Numbered from the stretch's first letter, positions 1-7,774 are shown. The stretch: DNA of 45,468 nucleotides from an uncultured Bacteroidales bacterium (GCA_937901025.1 CALCGR010000115.1:1-45468); one strand, 5' to 3'. Numbers and translations are program-made. The notes: generated by a model from the sequence alone, not told the origin.

Positions 1-325
1 ATTGACCGGCATCGTAAAGGCGATGCATGACATATAAAATATAGCGTTGTAAGCCCAACTTGATTCTTCGAAACCTGAACAATTTCAAGAATCTCTTAAC
101 AATTCAAGTACGGTTTTGCACGCTCACGTTTTTTGGCGTGAGTTTTTGTGCGTACATTTGAATTGTTAAGGTAAGTTCAGGACCTCGAAGAATCAAATGA
201 AGCGAGCGAAAGCCCACGCTTTTTCTATGCCTATAACTAAACAAAAACATATTAAACGGAGTAAGCCGAAAATTCCAAAAAGAGTAGGCAAAATTAATAG
301 TTGTGCCCGACACGAATTAGGGTAA
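1..325. other. gene-free left edge with large inverted repeat
   Basis: I see no supportable coding region in this stretch. The first roughly 40 bases could be the tail of a gene outside the window, but the open frames are too short to identify. Most of the segment is occupied by a nested inverted repeat at 60-196, listed separately. No convincing TAnnTTTG promoter is visible before the BspA-like gene. Confidence 0.6.
60..196. repeat. nested imperfect inverted repeat (cruciform-like)
   Basis: Several arm pairs share one centre. 60-71 pairs with 185-196 (12 bp perfect), 75-80 with 175-180 (6 bp), 95-107 with 158-170 (13 bp perfect), 108-112 with 151-155 (5 bp), and 123-128 with 137-142 (6 bp, loop rich in T). 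About 42 base pairs can form across 137 bases. The structure ends 129 bases before the BspA-like gene. It could be a MITE-like palindromic element, a structured RNA or a recombination site; the sequence alone does not decide. Confidence 0.7.
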
Positions 326-2047
326 ATGTTTATGAGAAAACTAATTTTATCTTTATTTTTGATAGCCATTGCTGCCACAAAGTTATTTGCCTCCTACATC
401 CGGGTAGATGGCATTTGGTACGATTTTGAGTCATCAACCAAGACTGCGATAGTAACACGAGGAAGTTTTTACGATAGTGAATCTAACAAATATATCGGCT
501 CTGTCGTTATTCCAGAAACAGTTACTTACGAAAGCACCACTTATTCAGTCACAACGATTGGAGAGAGCGCTTTCGAGGATTGCACCGGTTTAACTGCGGT
601 CACCATTCCCAATTCCATCAAAACGATTTGTGATGATGCTTTCTATGGTTGTACCGGTTTGAGTTCGGTCTCTATCCCCAATTCCGTCACTAAGATTGGA
701 TGGAATGCCTTCAATGGTTGCAGCGGTTTGACCTCCGTCACCATCCCCAATTCCGTCACTTCGATTGGAACGGGGGCCTTCTCTAATTGCTCCAGTTTGA
801 ACTCAATCGTTGTAGAAGATGAAAATATAAAATACGATAGCCGAGAAAAATGTAACGCTATTATTGAAACAGCAACAAATAGACTAATTCAAGGTTGTAT
901 AAATACGATTATTCCCAATTCCGTCAAAACGATTGGAACGGGGGCTTTCTCTGGTTGCGTCGGTTTGACATCCATTACCATTCCAAATTCCGTCAAAACG
1001 ATTGGTGATTATGCTTTCTATGGCTGCACGAACCTTAAAACGGTTAATAACAACTCTGAATTAGACATTAAAAAGGGTTCTAACACCTATGGTTATGTGG
1101 CTTACTATGCGAGTTATGTCTATCAAGGTATTTGGGTTGGAGATTTCTTAATCAAACAAGATACTATTGTAAACGCATATATTGGAAATAAAATTGATGT
1201 TACGATTCCTGATGGTATAACACAAGTTGGAAGTTCTGCTTTCAGTGGCTGCTCCAGTTTGACCTCACTGACCATTCCTAATTCCATTACAACCATCGGT
1301 GAATCAGCTTTTGAAGATTGTGCTTACCTTAAAACGATTACTTTAGGTAAATCGTTAACCAACATCGGTTGCAATGCGTTCAAAGGCGACTTTCGGATAG
1401 AGGAAATAACGTCTTATGCGGAGGTGACACCTAATGTTTGCTCCTCAACCTTTGACGGATTAAGCAAGCAATACATCTACCTTTACGTTCCCGAAAATAG
1501 TATTCGTGGCTATCAAGTTGACCCGAATTGGAATGGATTTGATATTCGCACTAAGTCTGCTGACAAGAAGCCTATAGATGGCGACAATCCTATCGTCACT
1601 CCTTCCGATCAAGATGTAACTATCACTTGGCCTATTACCGATGGGGCAAGTAATTATTCATTAGTTATTACTAAAAATGGTGAAATAGTTTGCACTCTCA
1701 CCTTTAATGCGCAAGGACAACTTCTCAATATCGCCTTTGCTGCTCCCGCGCACAACGGCTCTCGCCAAGCACCGGCGGCAACACTTACCGCTCAAGGCTA
1801 TCAGTTTACGGTTACCGGTCTTAATCCCGGCACTGCCTACGACTATAGTGTCACCGCTACCGATGCCGGAGGCAAGACGCTTGCCGAACATCAAGGGAAC
1901 TTCAACACCACTGGTGGCGGAACACCAACGCCCATAAATAAGGTGCATGGTTCACAAGGTACAATGCACAAGTTCTTCCACAACGGCAACCTCATCATTG
2001 AGCGGAATGGTATCAAGTATACCGCAACCGGTCAAAAGGTAAGGTAA
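326..2047 (+). CDS. BspA-type leucine-rich-repeat surface protein
   Basis: Predicted exported 573-residue protein. A hydrophobic signal peptide covers about residues 3-22. Residues about 70-380 hold repeated LRR_5/BspA units of the form IPNSVxxIGxxAFxxC, interrupted by a non-repeat stretch near 165-200 and another near 245-290. A fibronectin-III-like segment follows at about 405-520. The last 30 residues carry a compact motif (IIERNGIKYTATGQ) of the kind seen at the C termini of secreted Bacteroidales proteins. Family members are surface or secreted proteins, some of them adhesins; a ligand cannot be named here. ATG 332 is an alternative start that gives a more typical signal peptide (MRKLILSL). 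The gene stands alone and looks more AT-rich than its right-hand neighbours, as accessory surface genes often do. Confidence 0.85.
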   Translation: MFMRKLILSLFLIAIAATKLFASYIRVDGIWYDFESSTKTAIVTRGSFYDSESNKYIGSVVIPETVTYESTTYSVTTIGESAFEDCTGLTAVTIPNSIKTICDDAFYGCTGLSSVSIPNSVTKIGWNAFNGCSGLTSVTIPNSVTSIGTGAFSNCSSLNSIVVEDENIKYDSREKCNAIIETATNRLIQGCINTIIPNSVKTIGTGAFSGCVGLTSITIPNSVKTIGDYAFYGCTNLKTVNNNSELDIKKGSNTYGYVAYYASYVYQGIWVGDFLIKQDTIVNAYIGNKIDVTIPDGITQVGSSAFSGCSSLTSLTIPNSITTIGESAFEDCAYLKTITLGKSLTNIGCNAFKGDFRIEEITSYAEVTPNVCSSTFDGLSKQYIYLYVPENSIRGYQVDPNWNGFDIRTKSADKKPIDGDNPIVTPSDQDVTITWPITDGASNYSLVITKNGEIVCTLTFNAQGQLLNIAFAAPAHNGSRQAPAATLTAQGYQFTVTGLNPGTAYDYSVTATDAGGKTLAEHQGNFNTTGGGTPTPINKVHGSQGTMHKFFHNGNLIIERNGIKYTATGQKVR

Positions 2048-2048
2048 A

Positions 2049-2094
2049 AGAGACCCTATCCCCAACCCTTTCCCTCATAGGGCAAGGGAGAAAG
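2049..2094 (-). repeat. dispersed palindromic element, intergenic copy
   Basis: This C-rich segment begins two bases after the BspA-like stop codon. It contains CCCT-cat-AGGG at 2072-2082. Its reverse complement aligns almost base for base with 28154-28191 inside murF-alr, differing by three single-base indels and a few substitutions, and it shares the same layout with 27886-27925. It is therefore one copy of a short dispersed repeat of about 40 bp. Confidence 0.75.
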
Positions 2095-2244
2095 ATAACA
2101 TCATCCAACGCTCCTTCGGGGGCGTTTGGTGTATTTATTGTAGGGTAATATCGAGACCTCACCGGTACGTGACCATTGGGTGACCGGTAGGTCACAATAG
2201 GACCATAGGTCAAATACCCTTGGCGGAATTGGCGGTTTGGCGGT

Positions 2245-2274
2245 TTCGCGAACAAGCCAATCCTGTCCGTGAAA
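2245..2274. repeat. 30-bp sequence shared with 30642-30671
   Basis: Positions 2245-2274 and 30642-30671 are identical except for one base (G versus A). The shared sequence starts TTCGCGAACAA and ends GTCCGTGAAA. Both copies lie in gene-poor, hairpin-rich spacers, which points to a common mobile or recombinational origin. Read on the minus strand, both give the same short peptide (TDRIGLFAK). Confidence 0.75.
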
Positions 2275-2565
2275 ATTCGGATTAAAATCATAACCTATTG
2301 AAAAGCAGTCGATTGGAAACTTGTTGTTAGACTGCGAACTTGCGAATTTATGCGAAATTCGCACAAGTTCTAACAAATTCGCACCCTATGTTTTTGTTCC
2401 CTTGTCCCCAGCACTTTCAATTTGCCTTCGTCGTCACAACATTGTCACAACATAGTCACAACATCTCCACAACTTTTAAGGCCTATATAAGACCCCTGCC
2501 CGTACTCAACGCGACGCTAAAAAAATCTAAAATCTAAAAGAAAATCTAATAAAAAGTACTTTTTA

Positions 2566-2597
2566 TTTGCATATATCAAAAATTATTTGTACCTTTG
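2566..2597 (+). promoter_or_regulatory. Bacteroidota promoter for the small DNA-binding gene
   Basis: TTTGC at 2566-2570 and TACCTTTG at 2590-2597 are separated by 19 bases, matching the Bacteroidota -33/-7 consensus. Transcription would start a few bases downstream and give an A-rich leader of about 55 bases before the ATG at 2659. Confidence 0.8.
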
Positions 2598-2658
2598 CAG
2601 CCGATTTTGTAAATGGCATAAAAGCCGATAAGAAAATTAATAATAAAAACTAAATATT

Positions 2659-2901
2659 ATGGTTAGAACTTCGTTTAACAAGCTTAGAGAGGTGAAAGAC
2701 GCTCTCCCACACGGATCGATGGATGCTATTGCTGCAGAACTGGGCATTGCATCCGAAGAAGTAAGAGGTATTTTCAACGGCACAGCCACCAACGGGTATC
2801 ACTTGGAACCCGGCCCGGACGGTGGTATTGTGACCCTCGATGACACTCGCATCTTAGAGGTTGCTCTGCGTATCGTATGGACAGAGAGTAACGGATTATA
2901 A
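2659..2901 (+). CDS. small conserved Bacteroidales DNA-binding-like protein
   Basis: 80 residues. The N-terminal half (KLREVKDALPHGSMDAIAAE) looks like a helix-turn-helix start (helix, turn, IAAELGIASEEVRGIF), followed by a conserved-looking HLEPGPDGGIVTLDD turn and a C-terminal helix. I recognise it as a small Bacteroidales family usually annotated as a DNA-binding protein or hypothetical; no experimental function is known to me. It has its own strong promoter at 2566-2597 and is followed after 11 bases by an outer-membrane protein gene, so the two are probably co-transcribed. The DNA-binding role is inferred from family annotation and the helix-turn-helix appearance only. Confidence 0.75.
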   Translation: MVRTSFNKLREVKDALPHGSMDAIAAELGIASEEVRGIFNGTATNGYHLEPGPDGGIVTLDDTRILEVALRIVWTESNGL

Positions 2902-2912
2902 TTACTACAGAA

Positions 2913-3872
2913 ATGAAGAAAGTTTTACTCGCTTTGGCGATGGTGGGCTCCACTATCGCCATTATGGCGCAAGAAGCACCTACTGTAAAGGAGCAAAATG
3001 CGAAGGAGCATAAGAAAAACGAAAGTAAGATCACCTTTGCTTACGATGCCGGTTTAGATATTGTCAGTGCCTATCTTTGGCGTGGCCAATACCTCGGCGG
3101 ATTGAGTGCACAGCCCACCGTAGATGTAGGATTTGACAACGAATATGTTTCGTTTCGTATCGGTGGATGGGCAAACGTAGGTGCCTCGGATTGGAAGTTC
3201 CAAAAAGACGCTACGTACTTCGTTCCGGAGTTGGATGTGACGGGATCGATAAACGCCTGCGGTATAACGGTAGGGTTCACGCATTACTATTACTTCGGAG
3301 GCAGCGATTTCTTCTCCGGTTATGACATGAAGCAATGGAGGAATTGGGCATGGACGGAACACGAGAACTTTGAGAAGAACACCTCGACCACAGAGATATC
3401 GCTTGGATACGACTTCAGCACACTGGATATATGCGGTTTGTACTTCAACTGGAACCTCACGGTCAACGGTCGCGACTTCAAGTACTTATATCTTGACGGG
3501 TTAGATACCTACACTACCTATGAATATTTAGGAGCGGAGAACCTATGGCAGACTCACCGCAACTGGTCGTCCTATATTGAGATTGGTTACAATCACGAGT
3601 TTGAGGACTATGGTTTGACCCTTGGCGGATTCATAGGCATGGTACCTTGGGGAAGCGAGTTGTATTACAACGAGAAGTTCGCGGTAACGTGTCTGAGTTT
3701 GAGATTGGACAAAGAGTGGGACTTTGATGTATGCAGTTTGGACTTATACGCGCAAGGGATGATCAATCCTTCGGCCATCAATAAAGAGAATGCTTATATC
3801 AATGCTGCCGGCGACGAGAAGATCGCTTGCCAACAACTGAACGGATGCATTGGTCTGGGTATTTGGTTTTAA
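2913..3872 (+). CDS. putative outer-membrane beta-barrel protein
   Basis: 319 residues with a signal peptide (about 1-19, cleavage after IMA), a short charged linker, then alternating aromatic and polar beta-strand segments. The protein ends in phenylalanine (GIGLWF-like end, actually GLGIWF), the usual BAM recognition signature of outer-membrane barrels. The stretch AYLWRGQYLGG near residue 53 resembles the start of TorF-like putative porins (DVVSDYxxRG). Substrate is unknown. It lies 11 bases after the small DNA-binding gene and 18 before apbE, so it probably belongs to the same transcript. Confidence 0.7.
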   Translation: MKKVLLALAMVGSTIAIMAQEAPTVKEQNAKEHKKNESKITFAYDAGLDIVSAYLWRGQYLGGLSAQPTVDVGFDNEYVSFRIGGWANVGASDWKFQKDATYFVPELDVTGSINACGITVGFTHYYYFGGSDFFSGYDMKQWRNWAWTEHENFEKNTSTTEISLGYDFSTLDICGLYFNWNLTVNGRDFKYLYLDGLDTYTTYEYLGAENLWQTHRNWSSYIEIGYNHEFEDYGLTLGGFIGMVPWGSELYYNEKFAVTCLSLRLDKEWDFDVCSLDLYAQGMINPSAINKENAYINAAGDEKIACQQLNGCIGLGIWF

Positions 3873-3890
3873 GCATTAACCTCAAAAACA

Positions 3891-4913
3891 ATGAACATGA
3901 AGAAACATTTACTATGGATGTGCGTGATGGCAACGATCTTGATGGGTTGTCAGAAAGAGCGCTATTTTATCAACGAAGGACGTGTTTTCGGTACGTATTA
4001 TAATATCCGTTACCAGTCGACCCGCAACTTAGAACCGGAGATACAGGCTTGTCTAAACCAATACGATAAGTCGCTGAGTTTTTTCAACGACAGTTCGATT
4101 GTCAGCAAGATCAACCGCAACGAGGAGGTAGAGACCGACTCGCTATTCGAGAAGATGTATGAGACGGCATACGAGGTTAGTTGCATGAGTCAAGGGGCCT
4201 TCGACATCACTTGCGCTCCGCTGATCGATATCTGGGGATTCGGGAAGGACAAAGATGCGGAATATCTACGTAATCACGAGGTAAGTCAATCCACCATAGA
4301 CAGCCTGATGGGCATCACCGGGTTCTTGAACGTAACCCTAACAGATCACCACATCTACAAGCGCGACCCGAGACTGACGATTAACGCCAGTGCGATTGCG
4401 AAAGGGTTAGGTTGCGATGGTGTGGCTCAGTTATTGAGTCAGATGGGTAGTAAAAACTACATGGTCGATATCGGCGGGGAAGTCGTAGCGAAGGGATTGA
4501 GTCAAAAGGGCGAACCTTGGAAGATAGGTATTGTGAAGCCCATTGATGACCCGACAGGTATGGTGCAAGAGGTGCAAGAGATCATTGAGACCAACGACCT
4601 CTGTATGGCCTCGTCCGGCAATTATCGTCAGTTCTATTACGATGGTAAAGAGCGTCGCAGTCACACGATTGATCCTCGAACAGGTTATCCGGTCAACCAT
4701 AGTCTGTTGGGGGCCACGGTAGTCGCCAAGAGTTGTATGCGCGCTGACGCGTTGGCAACGGCTTGTATGGTACTAGGAGCGAATGCGGCTTTAGAGATGA
4801 TCGAGAATGACGCGGAAAGCGAGTGTTACCTGATTGTGAGCAAGAATGGAGAGATTAACGTCATCACTTCGAGCGGTTGGGTTCATTGGATACAAGACAG
4901 TAAGAAAAAGTGA
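3891..4913 (+). CDS. apbE: FAD:protein FMN transferase (ApbE family lipoprotein)
   Basis: 340 residues. ApbE covalently attaches FMN from FAD to threonine residues of target flavoproteins such as Nqr/Rnf subunits, on the outer face of the inner membrane. Visible signatures: a lipobox ending at Cys20 (ILMGC); INASAIAKGLGCDGV near 165; DIGGEVVAKG; SSGNYRQFY; TIDPRTGYPVNH near 265; and the metal-binding ADALATACMVLG near 290. Length fits the family. ATG 3897 is an equally possible start. The stop codon overlaps the GTG start of bamD, implying translational coupling. Confidence 0.92.
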   Translation: MNMKKHLLWMCVMATILMGCQKERYFINEGRVFGTYYNIRYQSTRNLEPEIQACLNQYDKSLSFFNDSSIVSKINRNEEVETDSLFEKMYETAYEVSCMSQGAFDITCAPLIDIWGFGKDKDAEYLRNHEVSQSTIDSLMGITGFLNVTLTDHHIYKRDPRLTINASAIAKGLGCDGVAQLLSQMGSKNYMVDIGGEVVAKGLSQKGEPWKIGIVKPIDDPTGMVQEVQEIIETNDLCMASSGNYRQFYYDGKERRSHTIDPRTGYPVNHSLLGATVVAKSCMRADALATACMVLGANAALEMIENDAESECYLIVSKNGEINVITSSGWVHWIQDSKKK

Positions 4914-5710
4914 AGAAAAGCATACTCATAGGGGTATTGGTAGGGATATTAACCGGTTGCGGTGAATATCAGACGATTTTAAAGTCAAAAGATCCTGACC
5001 TGAAGTTCCAGAAAGCACTTGAGTACTTCAACCAAAAGGACTACGTAAAGGCGCAGTCGCTGCTGGACGATGTATCCATTTACTACAAAGGGACGGAGCG
5101 CAGTGAGGACGTGCTATGTTATTTGGCGCGTTGTTATCTGGGACAAAAATCGTACAGCACCGCCAGTGAGTATTACCAAGCCTATGTGCGCAATTACCCA
5201 AAAGGTAAGTATATCACGGAGGCGCGCTTTCAAGAAGGGCATTGTTACTACTTAGATGCACCTGACGCCCGATTGGATCAAGAGACGACACGCAAGGCCA
5301 TTGAACTCTTCGGGGAGTTTGTGGACCTTTATCCGGAGAGTCCGTATGCCAGTCAAGCCTATGAGGAGATGAGTGAACTATACGACAAGTTAGCGTATAA
5401 AGAGTTACTGACGGCAAAACTATATTACAACCTCGGAACGTATTTAGGAAACAACTACCTGAGTGCGGAGATTGTAGCGAAGAACGCGCAGAAGACCTAC
5501 CCAAGCAACTCGTATCAAGAGGAACTCAATTGGATTATTTTACAGGCGAAGTATCAGCAGATGTTACTCAGTTTTGAGGAAAAGAAGATGGAGCGCGCAA
5601 GGGATACGGAGGACGAGTATTATAATTTTATCACGGAGCATCCGAATAGCAAGCACCGCAAAGAGGCGGATAAGATTTTAAAAGAAACGAATAAGATTAC
5701 ACGAGAATAA
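4910..5710 (+). CDS. bamD: outer membrane assembly lipoprotein BamD
   Basis: 266 residues. BamD is the essential TPR lipoprotein of the BAM complex that inserts beta-barrel proteins into the outer membrane. The N terminus is a lipoprotein signal with lipobox LTGC (Cys17). It is followed by Bacteroidales-typical YQTILKSKDPDLKF and tandem TPR helices (ALEYFNQKDY, LARCYLGQKSY, PKGKYITEARF). The start is GTG at 4910, overlapping the apbE stop by four bases; no nearer ATG preserves the signal peptide. Followed 20 bases later by rpoZ, a common Bacteroidales arrangement. Confidence 0.9.
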   Translation: MKKSILIGVLVGILTGCGEYQTILKSKDPDLKFQKALEYFNQKDYVKAQSLLDDVSIYYKGTERSEDVLCYLARCYLGQKSYSTASEYYQAYVRNYPKGKYITEARFQEGHCYYLDAPDARLDQETTRKAIELFGEFVDLYPESPYASQAYEEMSELYDKLAYKELLTAKLYYNLGTYLGNNYLSAEIVAKNAQKTYPSNSYQEELNWIILQAKYQQMLLSFEEKKMERARDTEDEYYNFITEHPNSKHRKEADKILKETNKITRE

Positions 5711-5730
5711 TTTTTAAAACATTTATAATT

Positions 5731-6063
5731 ATGGATTACAAAAAAACGAAAGCGCCTAAGAGCACTTTGACACGAGACATGAATCAGTTGACGGAGAAAG
5801 TAGGAAACGTTTACGAGACGGTGGCTATCATCGGTAAGCGTTCCAACCAGATTGCTTCGTCTCTCAAACGCGAGTTAGATTCGAAGTTACAAGACTTCTC
5901 GACCCCGCAAGATGCTTTAGACGAGTCTTTTGAGAACCGCGAGCAGATTGAGATCTCCCGCAGTTACGAGGTTATCCCCAAGCCCACGCTCATTGCTACG
6001 CAAGAGTTCATTGACGACCAACTCATCTATAATGCCGGTTCGAAGGACGAAGCGCTGAAATAA
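5731..6063 (+). CDS. rpoZ: RNA polymerase omega subunit (Rpb6 type)
   Basis: 110 residues, matching Bacteroidota omega/Rpb6 proteins in length and pattern: an N-terminal TRDMNQLTEKVGNVYE segment, IIGKRSNQIASSLKREL (the conserved omega helix), and FENREQIEISRSYEVIPKPT near the C terminus. Omega stabilises the RNA polymerase core. It lies between bamD and coaBC; the next gene starts 28 bases later behind a heptamer array. Confidence 0.9.
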   Translation: MDYKKTKAPKSTLTRDMNQLTEKVGNVYETVAIIGKRSNQIASSLKRELDSKLQDFSTPQDALDESFENREQIEISRSYEVIPKPTLIATQEFIDDQLIYNAGSKDEALK

Positions 6064-6094
6064 GTGTAGAGTGTAGAGTGTAGAGTGTAGAGTG
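6064..6094 (+). repeat. heptamer tandem array at the coaBC start
   Basis: Four exact copies of GTGTAGA occupy 6064-6091, directly after the rpoZ stop, and the GTG beginning a would-be fifth copy is the coaBC start codon (6092). Every unit carries a GTG followed at once by TAG in the same frame. The array therefore fills the whole rpoZ-coaBC spacer and the translation-initiation region. Copy-number change would alter the spacing between the rpoZ stop and coaBC. Confidence 0.9.
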
Positions 6095-7294
6095 GCTAAG
6101 CACATTTTGATAGGGATTAGTGGCGGGATTGCGGCGTATAAGATTCCGGAACTGATACGCGCCTTGGTGAAACAAGGTGCTGAGGTGCGTGTAACAACAA
6201 CGAAGAACGCCCTTGAGTTCGTAACGGAATTAACGCTGCAAACCCTTAGCAATGCTAAAGTCTATAGCGATGTGTTTGCCGCTATCAATGAGCACTCAAC
6301 GGAGCATATCTCCCTACCCGATTGGGCGGATGTGATGCTCATTGCACCGGCGACTGCAAACGTGATTGGTAAGATGGCTGCCGGCATTGCCGACGACGCA
6401 TTAACAACAACGTTTGCGGCTACGGTAGCGAGGAAGCCGGTGATCATTGCTCCTGCAATGAACGATAAGATGTACCTCAATCCTGCCACGCAGCAAGCGA
6501 TGATGACGTTAGGCAAGATGCCCAACGTGACGATGCTTGATTGCGCAACGGGTTTTCTAGCCTGTGGAACGGAGGGAAAAGGAAGAATGCAGGAGATTGA
6601 AGTGCTGGAAGAAGAAGTGATAAAGGCTTTGTATTCCAAGGACTTAGCCGGCAAGCGCATCCTTATCACCGCCGGTCCCACCCAAGAGCCTTTGGATCCG
6701 GTTCGATACCTAACCAACCATTCGACGGGCAAGATGGGATACGCATTAGCGAAGGAATGCTGTCGCAGGGGAGCGTATGTGACGCTAGTCACGGGACCTT
6801 GTTCGGAAAAACTGAGTTACGGCACGGCGAGCGAGGTGATACCGGTGACAACGGCGGCCGAGATGGCAAAGGCGACCAAAGAACGTTGGGAAGAACAAGA
6901 TGCGGCTATTCTATGTGCCGCTGTAGCGGATTTTACGCCGACGAAGATTGCCGAGCAAAAGATAAAGAAAGAGGCCGGTCAGACGACGATGCAATTAGAC
7001 TTAGAGGTCACCGAAGATATTGCGGCCTGTTTAGGCCGGTGTAAGTCGGGTAAGCAGCAACTCATCGGCTTCGCCTTAGAGACGCAGAACGAGACGATAA
7101 ATGCGCGTAAGAAACTGGAAGACAAGCATTTTGATATGATTGTACTCAACTCGTTACAAGACAAAGGAGCCGGTTTCGGATGCGATACAAATAAAGTGAG
7201 TATCATCACAAAGGATACAAAAAACGACCTCCCGCTTATGTCTAAACCGGAGGTCGCTCGAATGATTGTAGATGCCCTCTTGGCACTACATTAG
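6092..7294 (+). CDS. coaBC: bifunctional CoaBC (PPC decarboxylase / PPC synthetase)
   Basis: 400 residues. Makes 4'-phosphopantothenoyl-cysteine and decarboxylates it to phosphopantetheine for coenzyme A. The CoaC flavoprotein half shows GISGGIAAYK near the N terminus, HISLPDWAD (catalytic His), PATANVIGKMA and PAMNDKMY (FMN and substrate contacts). The CoaB half from about residue 190 shows ITAGPTQEPLDPVRYLTNHSTG, a dimer/CTP-binding motif, and KIKKE. Full length for the family. Start GTG at 6092 is set by the N-terminal alignment (AKHILIGISGG) and lies at the end of the heptamer array. Its 3' end contains a hairpin that looks like the terminator of the opposing PUR-family gene. Confidence 0.95.
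   Translation: MAKHILIGISGGIAAYKIPELIRALVKQGAEVRVTTTKNALEFVTELTLQTLSNAKVYSDVFAAINEHSTEHISLPDWADVMLIAPATANVIGKMAAGIADDALTTTFAATVARKPVIIAPAMNDKMYLNPATQQAMMTLGKMPNVTMLDCATGFLACGTEGKGRMQEIEVLEEEVIKALYSKDLAGKRILITAGPTQEPLDPVRYLTNHSTGKMGYALAKECCRRGAYVTLVTGPCSEKLSYGTASEVIPVTTAAEMAKATKERWEEQDAAILCAAVADFTPTKIAEQKIKKEAGQTTMQLDLEVTEDIAACLGRCKSGKQQLIGFALETQNETINARKKLEDKHFDMIVLNSLQDKGAGFGCDTNKVSIITKDTKNDLPLMSKPEVARMIVDALLALH
7219..7256 (-). terminator. leftward intrinsic terminator inside the coaBC 3' end
   Basis: CGACCTCC at 7225-7232 and GGAGGTCG at 7249-7256 form a perfect 8-bp stem. On the minus strand the stem is followed by six T residues (A run 7219-7224 on plus). It would stop leftward transcription of the PUR-family gene after that gene's stop codon at 7298. 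It is wholly contained in coaBC coding sequence. Confidence 0.75.
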
Positions 7295-7297
7295 GAT

Positions 7298-7678
7298 TTA
7301 CTTCATCAGTTTGGAAAACAGGCCCTTACGGGGTTTCTCCTCTGCTACGGTTTCCTCAGCAGCTGCTTCCGCATCTCTGGGAGTCCACTCTTCACGCTCC
7401 GCAATTTCACCTACCTGACCCTTAACATAGTTAATGACATCCTGCAAGCCATCTACGAAGTGAGCAAAATCCTCTTTGTACAGGAACACCTTATGCTTCT
7501 CAAACGAAGGCACGGCGGCATCCGGTCCCATGTGCTTCTTACTCTCTGTGATACACAGATACAAATCCTCATTACGAGCCTTCTTTACATCTAAGTAATA
7601 GATACGTTTACCGGCCTTTACGGAACGGGAATAAACGATTTCGGGCTCCTGTCTTTCTTCAAAATTACGCTCTTCCAT
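7298..7678 (-). CDS. PUR-family nucleic-acid-binding protein
   Basis: 126 residues from the ATG at 7678; an upstream in-frame ATG at 7708 lies at the -7 box and is not credible. The core (SVKAGKRIYYLDVKKARNED, then YLCITESKK and HKVFLYKEDFAHFVDGL) matches the Bacteroidota PUR-alpha-like family (DUF3276), which binds single-stranded DNA or RNA through a Whirly-like PUR fold. The C terminus is acidic with a final basic KGLFSKLMK. Transcribed leftward from the promoter at 7706-7737, convergent with coaBC (only three bases between stops) and divergent from nusB. Physiological role in this lineage is unknown to me. Confidence 0.85.
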   Translation of the reverse strand: MEERNFEERQEPEIVYSRSVKAGKRIYYLDVKKARNEDLYLCITESKKHMGPDAAVPSFEKHKVFLYKEDFAHFVDGLQDVINYVKGQVGEIAEREEWTPRDAEAAAEETVAEEKPRKGLFSKLMK

Positions 7679-7705
7679 AATTGATAGTTGTTTTAAAAAC
7701 CGGCA

Positions 7706-7737
7706 CAAAGGTACGGTTTTTTTTTCAAATATGCAAA
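7706..7737 (-). promoter_or_regulatory. promoter of the PUR-family gene
   Basis: On the minus strand TTTGC (7737-7733) and TACCTTTG (7713-7706) are 19 bases apart, a near-perfect Bacteroidota promoter. It gives a leader of about 25 bases and supports ATG 7678 as the start. Confidence 0.8.
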
Positions 7738-7774
7738 TATATCCGTATTTTTTTAAAAATATTCAGCAAAAGTA

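Larger units (their letters stand above)
2048..2658. other. repeat-rich intergenic region
   Basis: No coding region is supported here; the open frames on either strand are low-complexity shadows. In order it holds: a palindromic dispersed element (2049-2094); a GTGACC/GGTCAC hairpin (2169-2174 with 2190-2195) that also contains two direct copies of ACCGGTA; three TTGGCGG units at 2220-2243; a 30-bp sequence (2245-2274) shared with 30642-30671; an AT-rich tract; and the promoter of the next gene at 2566-2597. The mix resembles the edges of accessory modules in Bacteroidales genomes. Confidence 0.7.

Noticed and set aside
94..171. Integron attC-like site (YYYAAC ... GTTRRR ends in the inverted repeat)
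   Set aside because: The outer bases do not fit RYYYAAC/GTTRRRY, pairing continues well beyond those ends, and no integrase or cassette array is present.
2013..2376. Leftward open frames of about 90 residues
   Set aside because: They cross repeats and hairpins, have low-complexity composition and no promoter; the shared TDRIGLFAK peptide reflects the DNA repeat.
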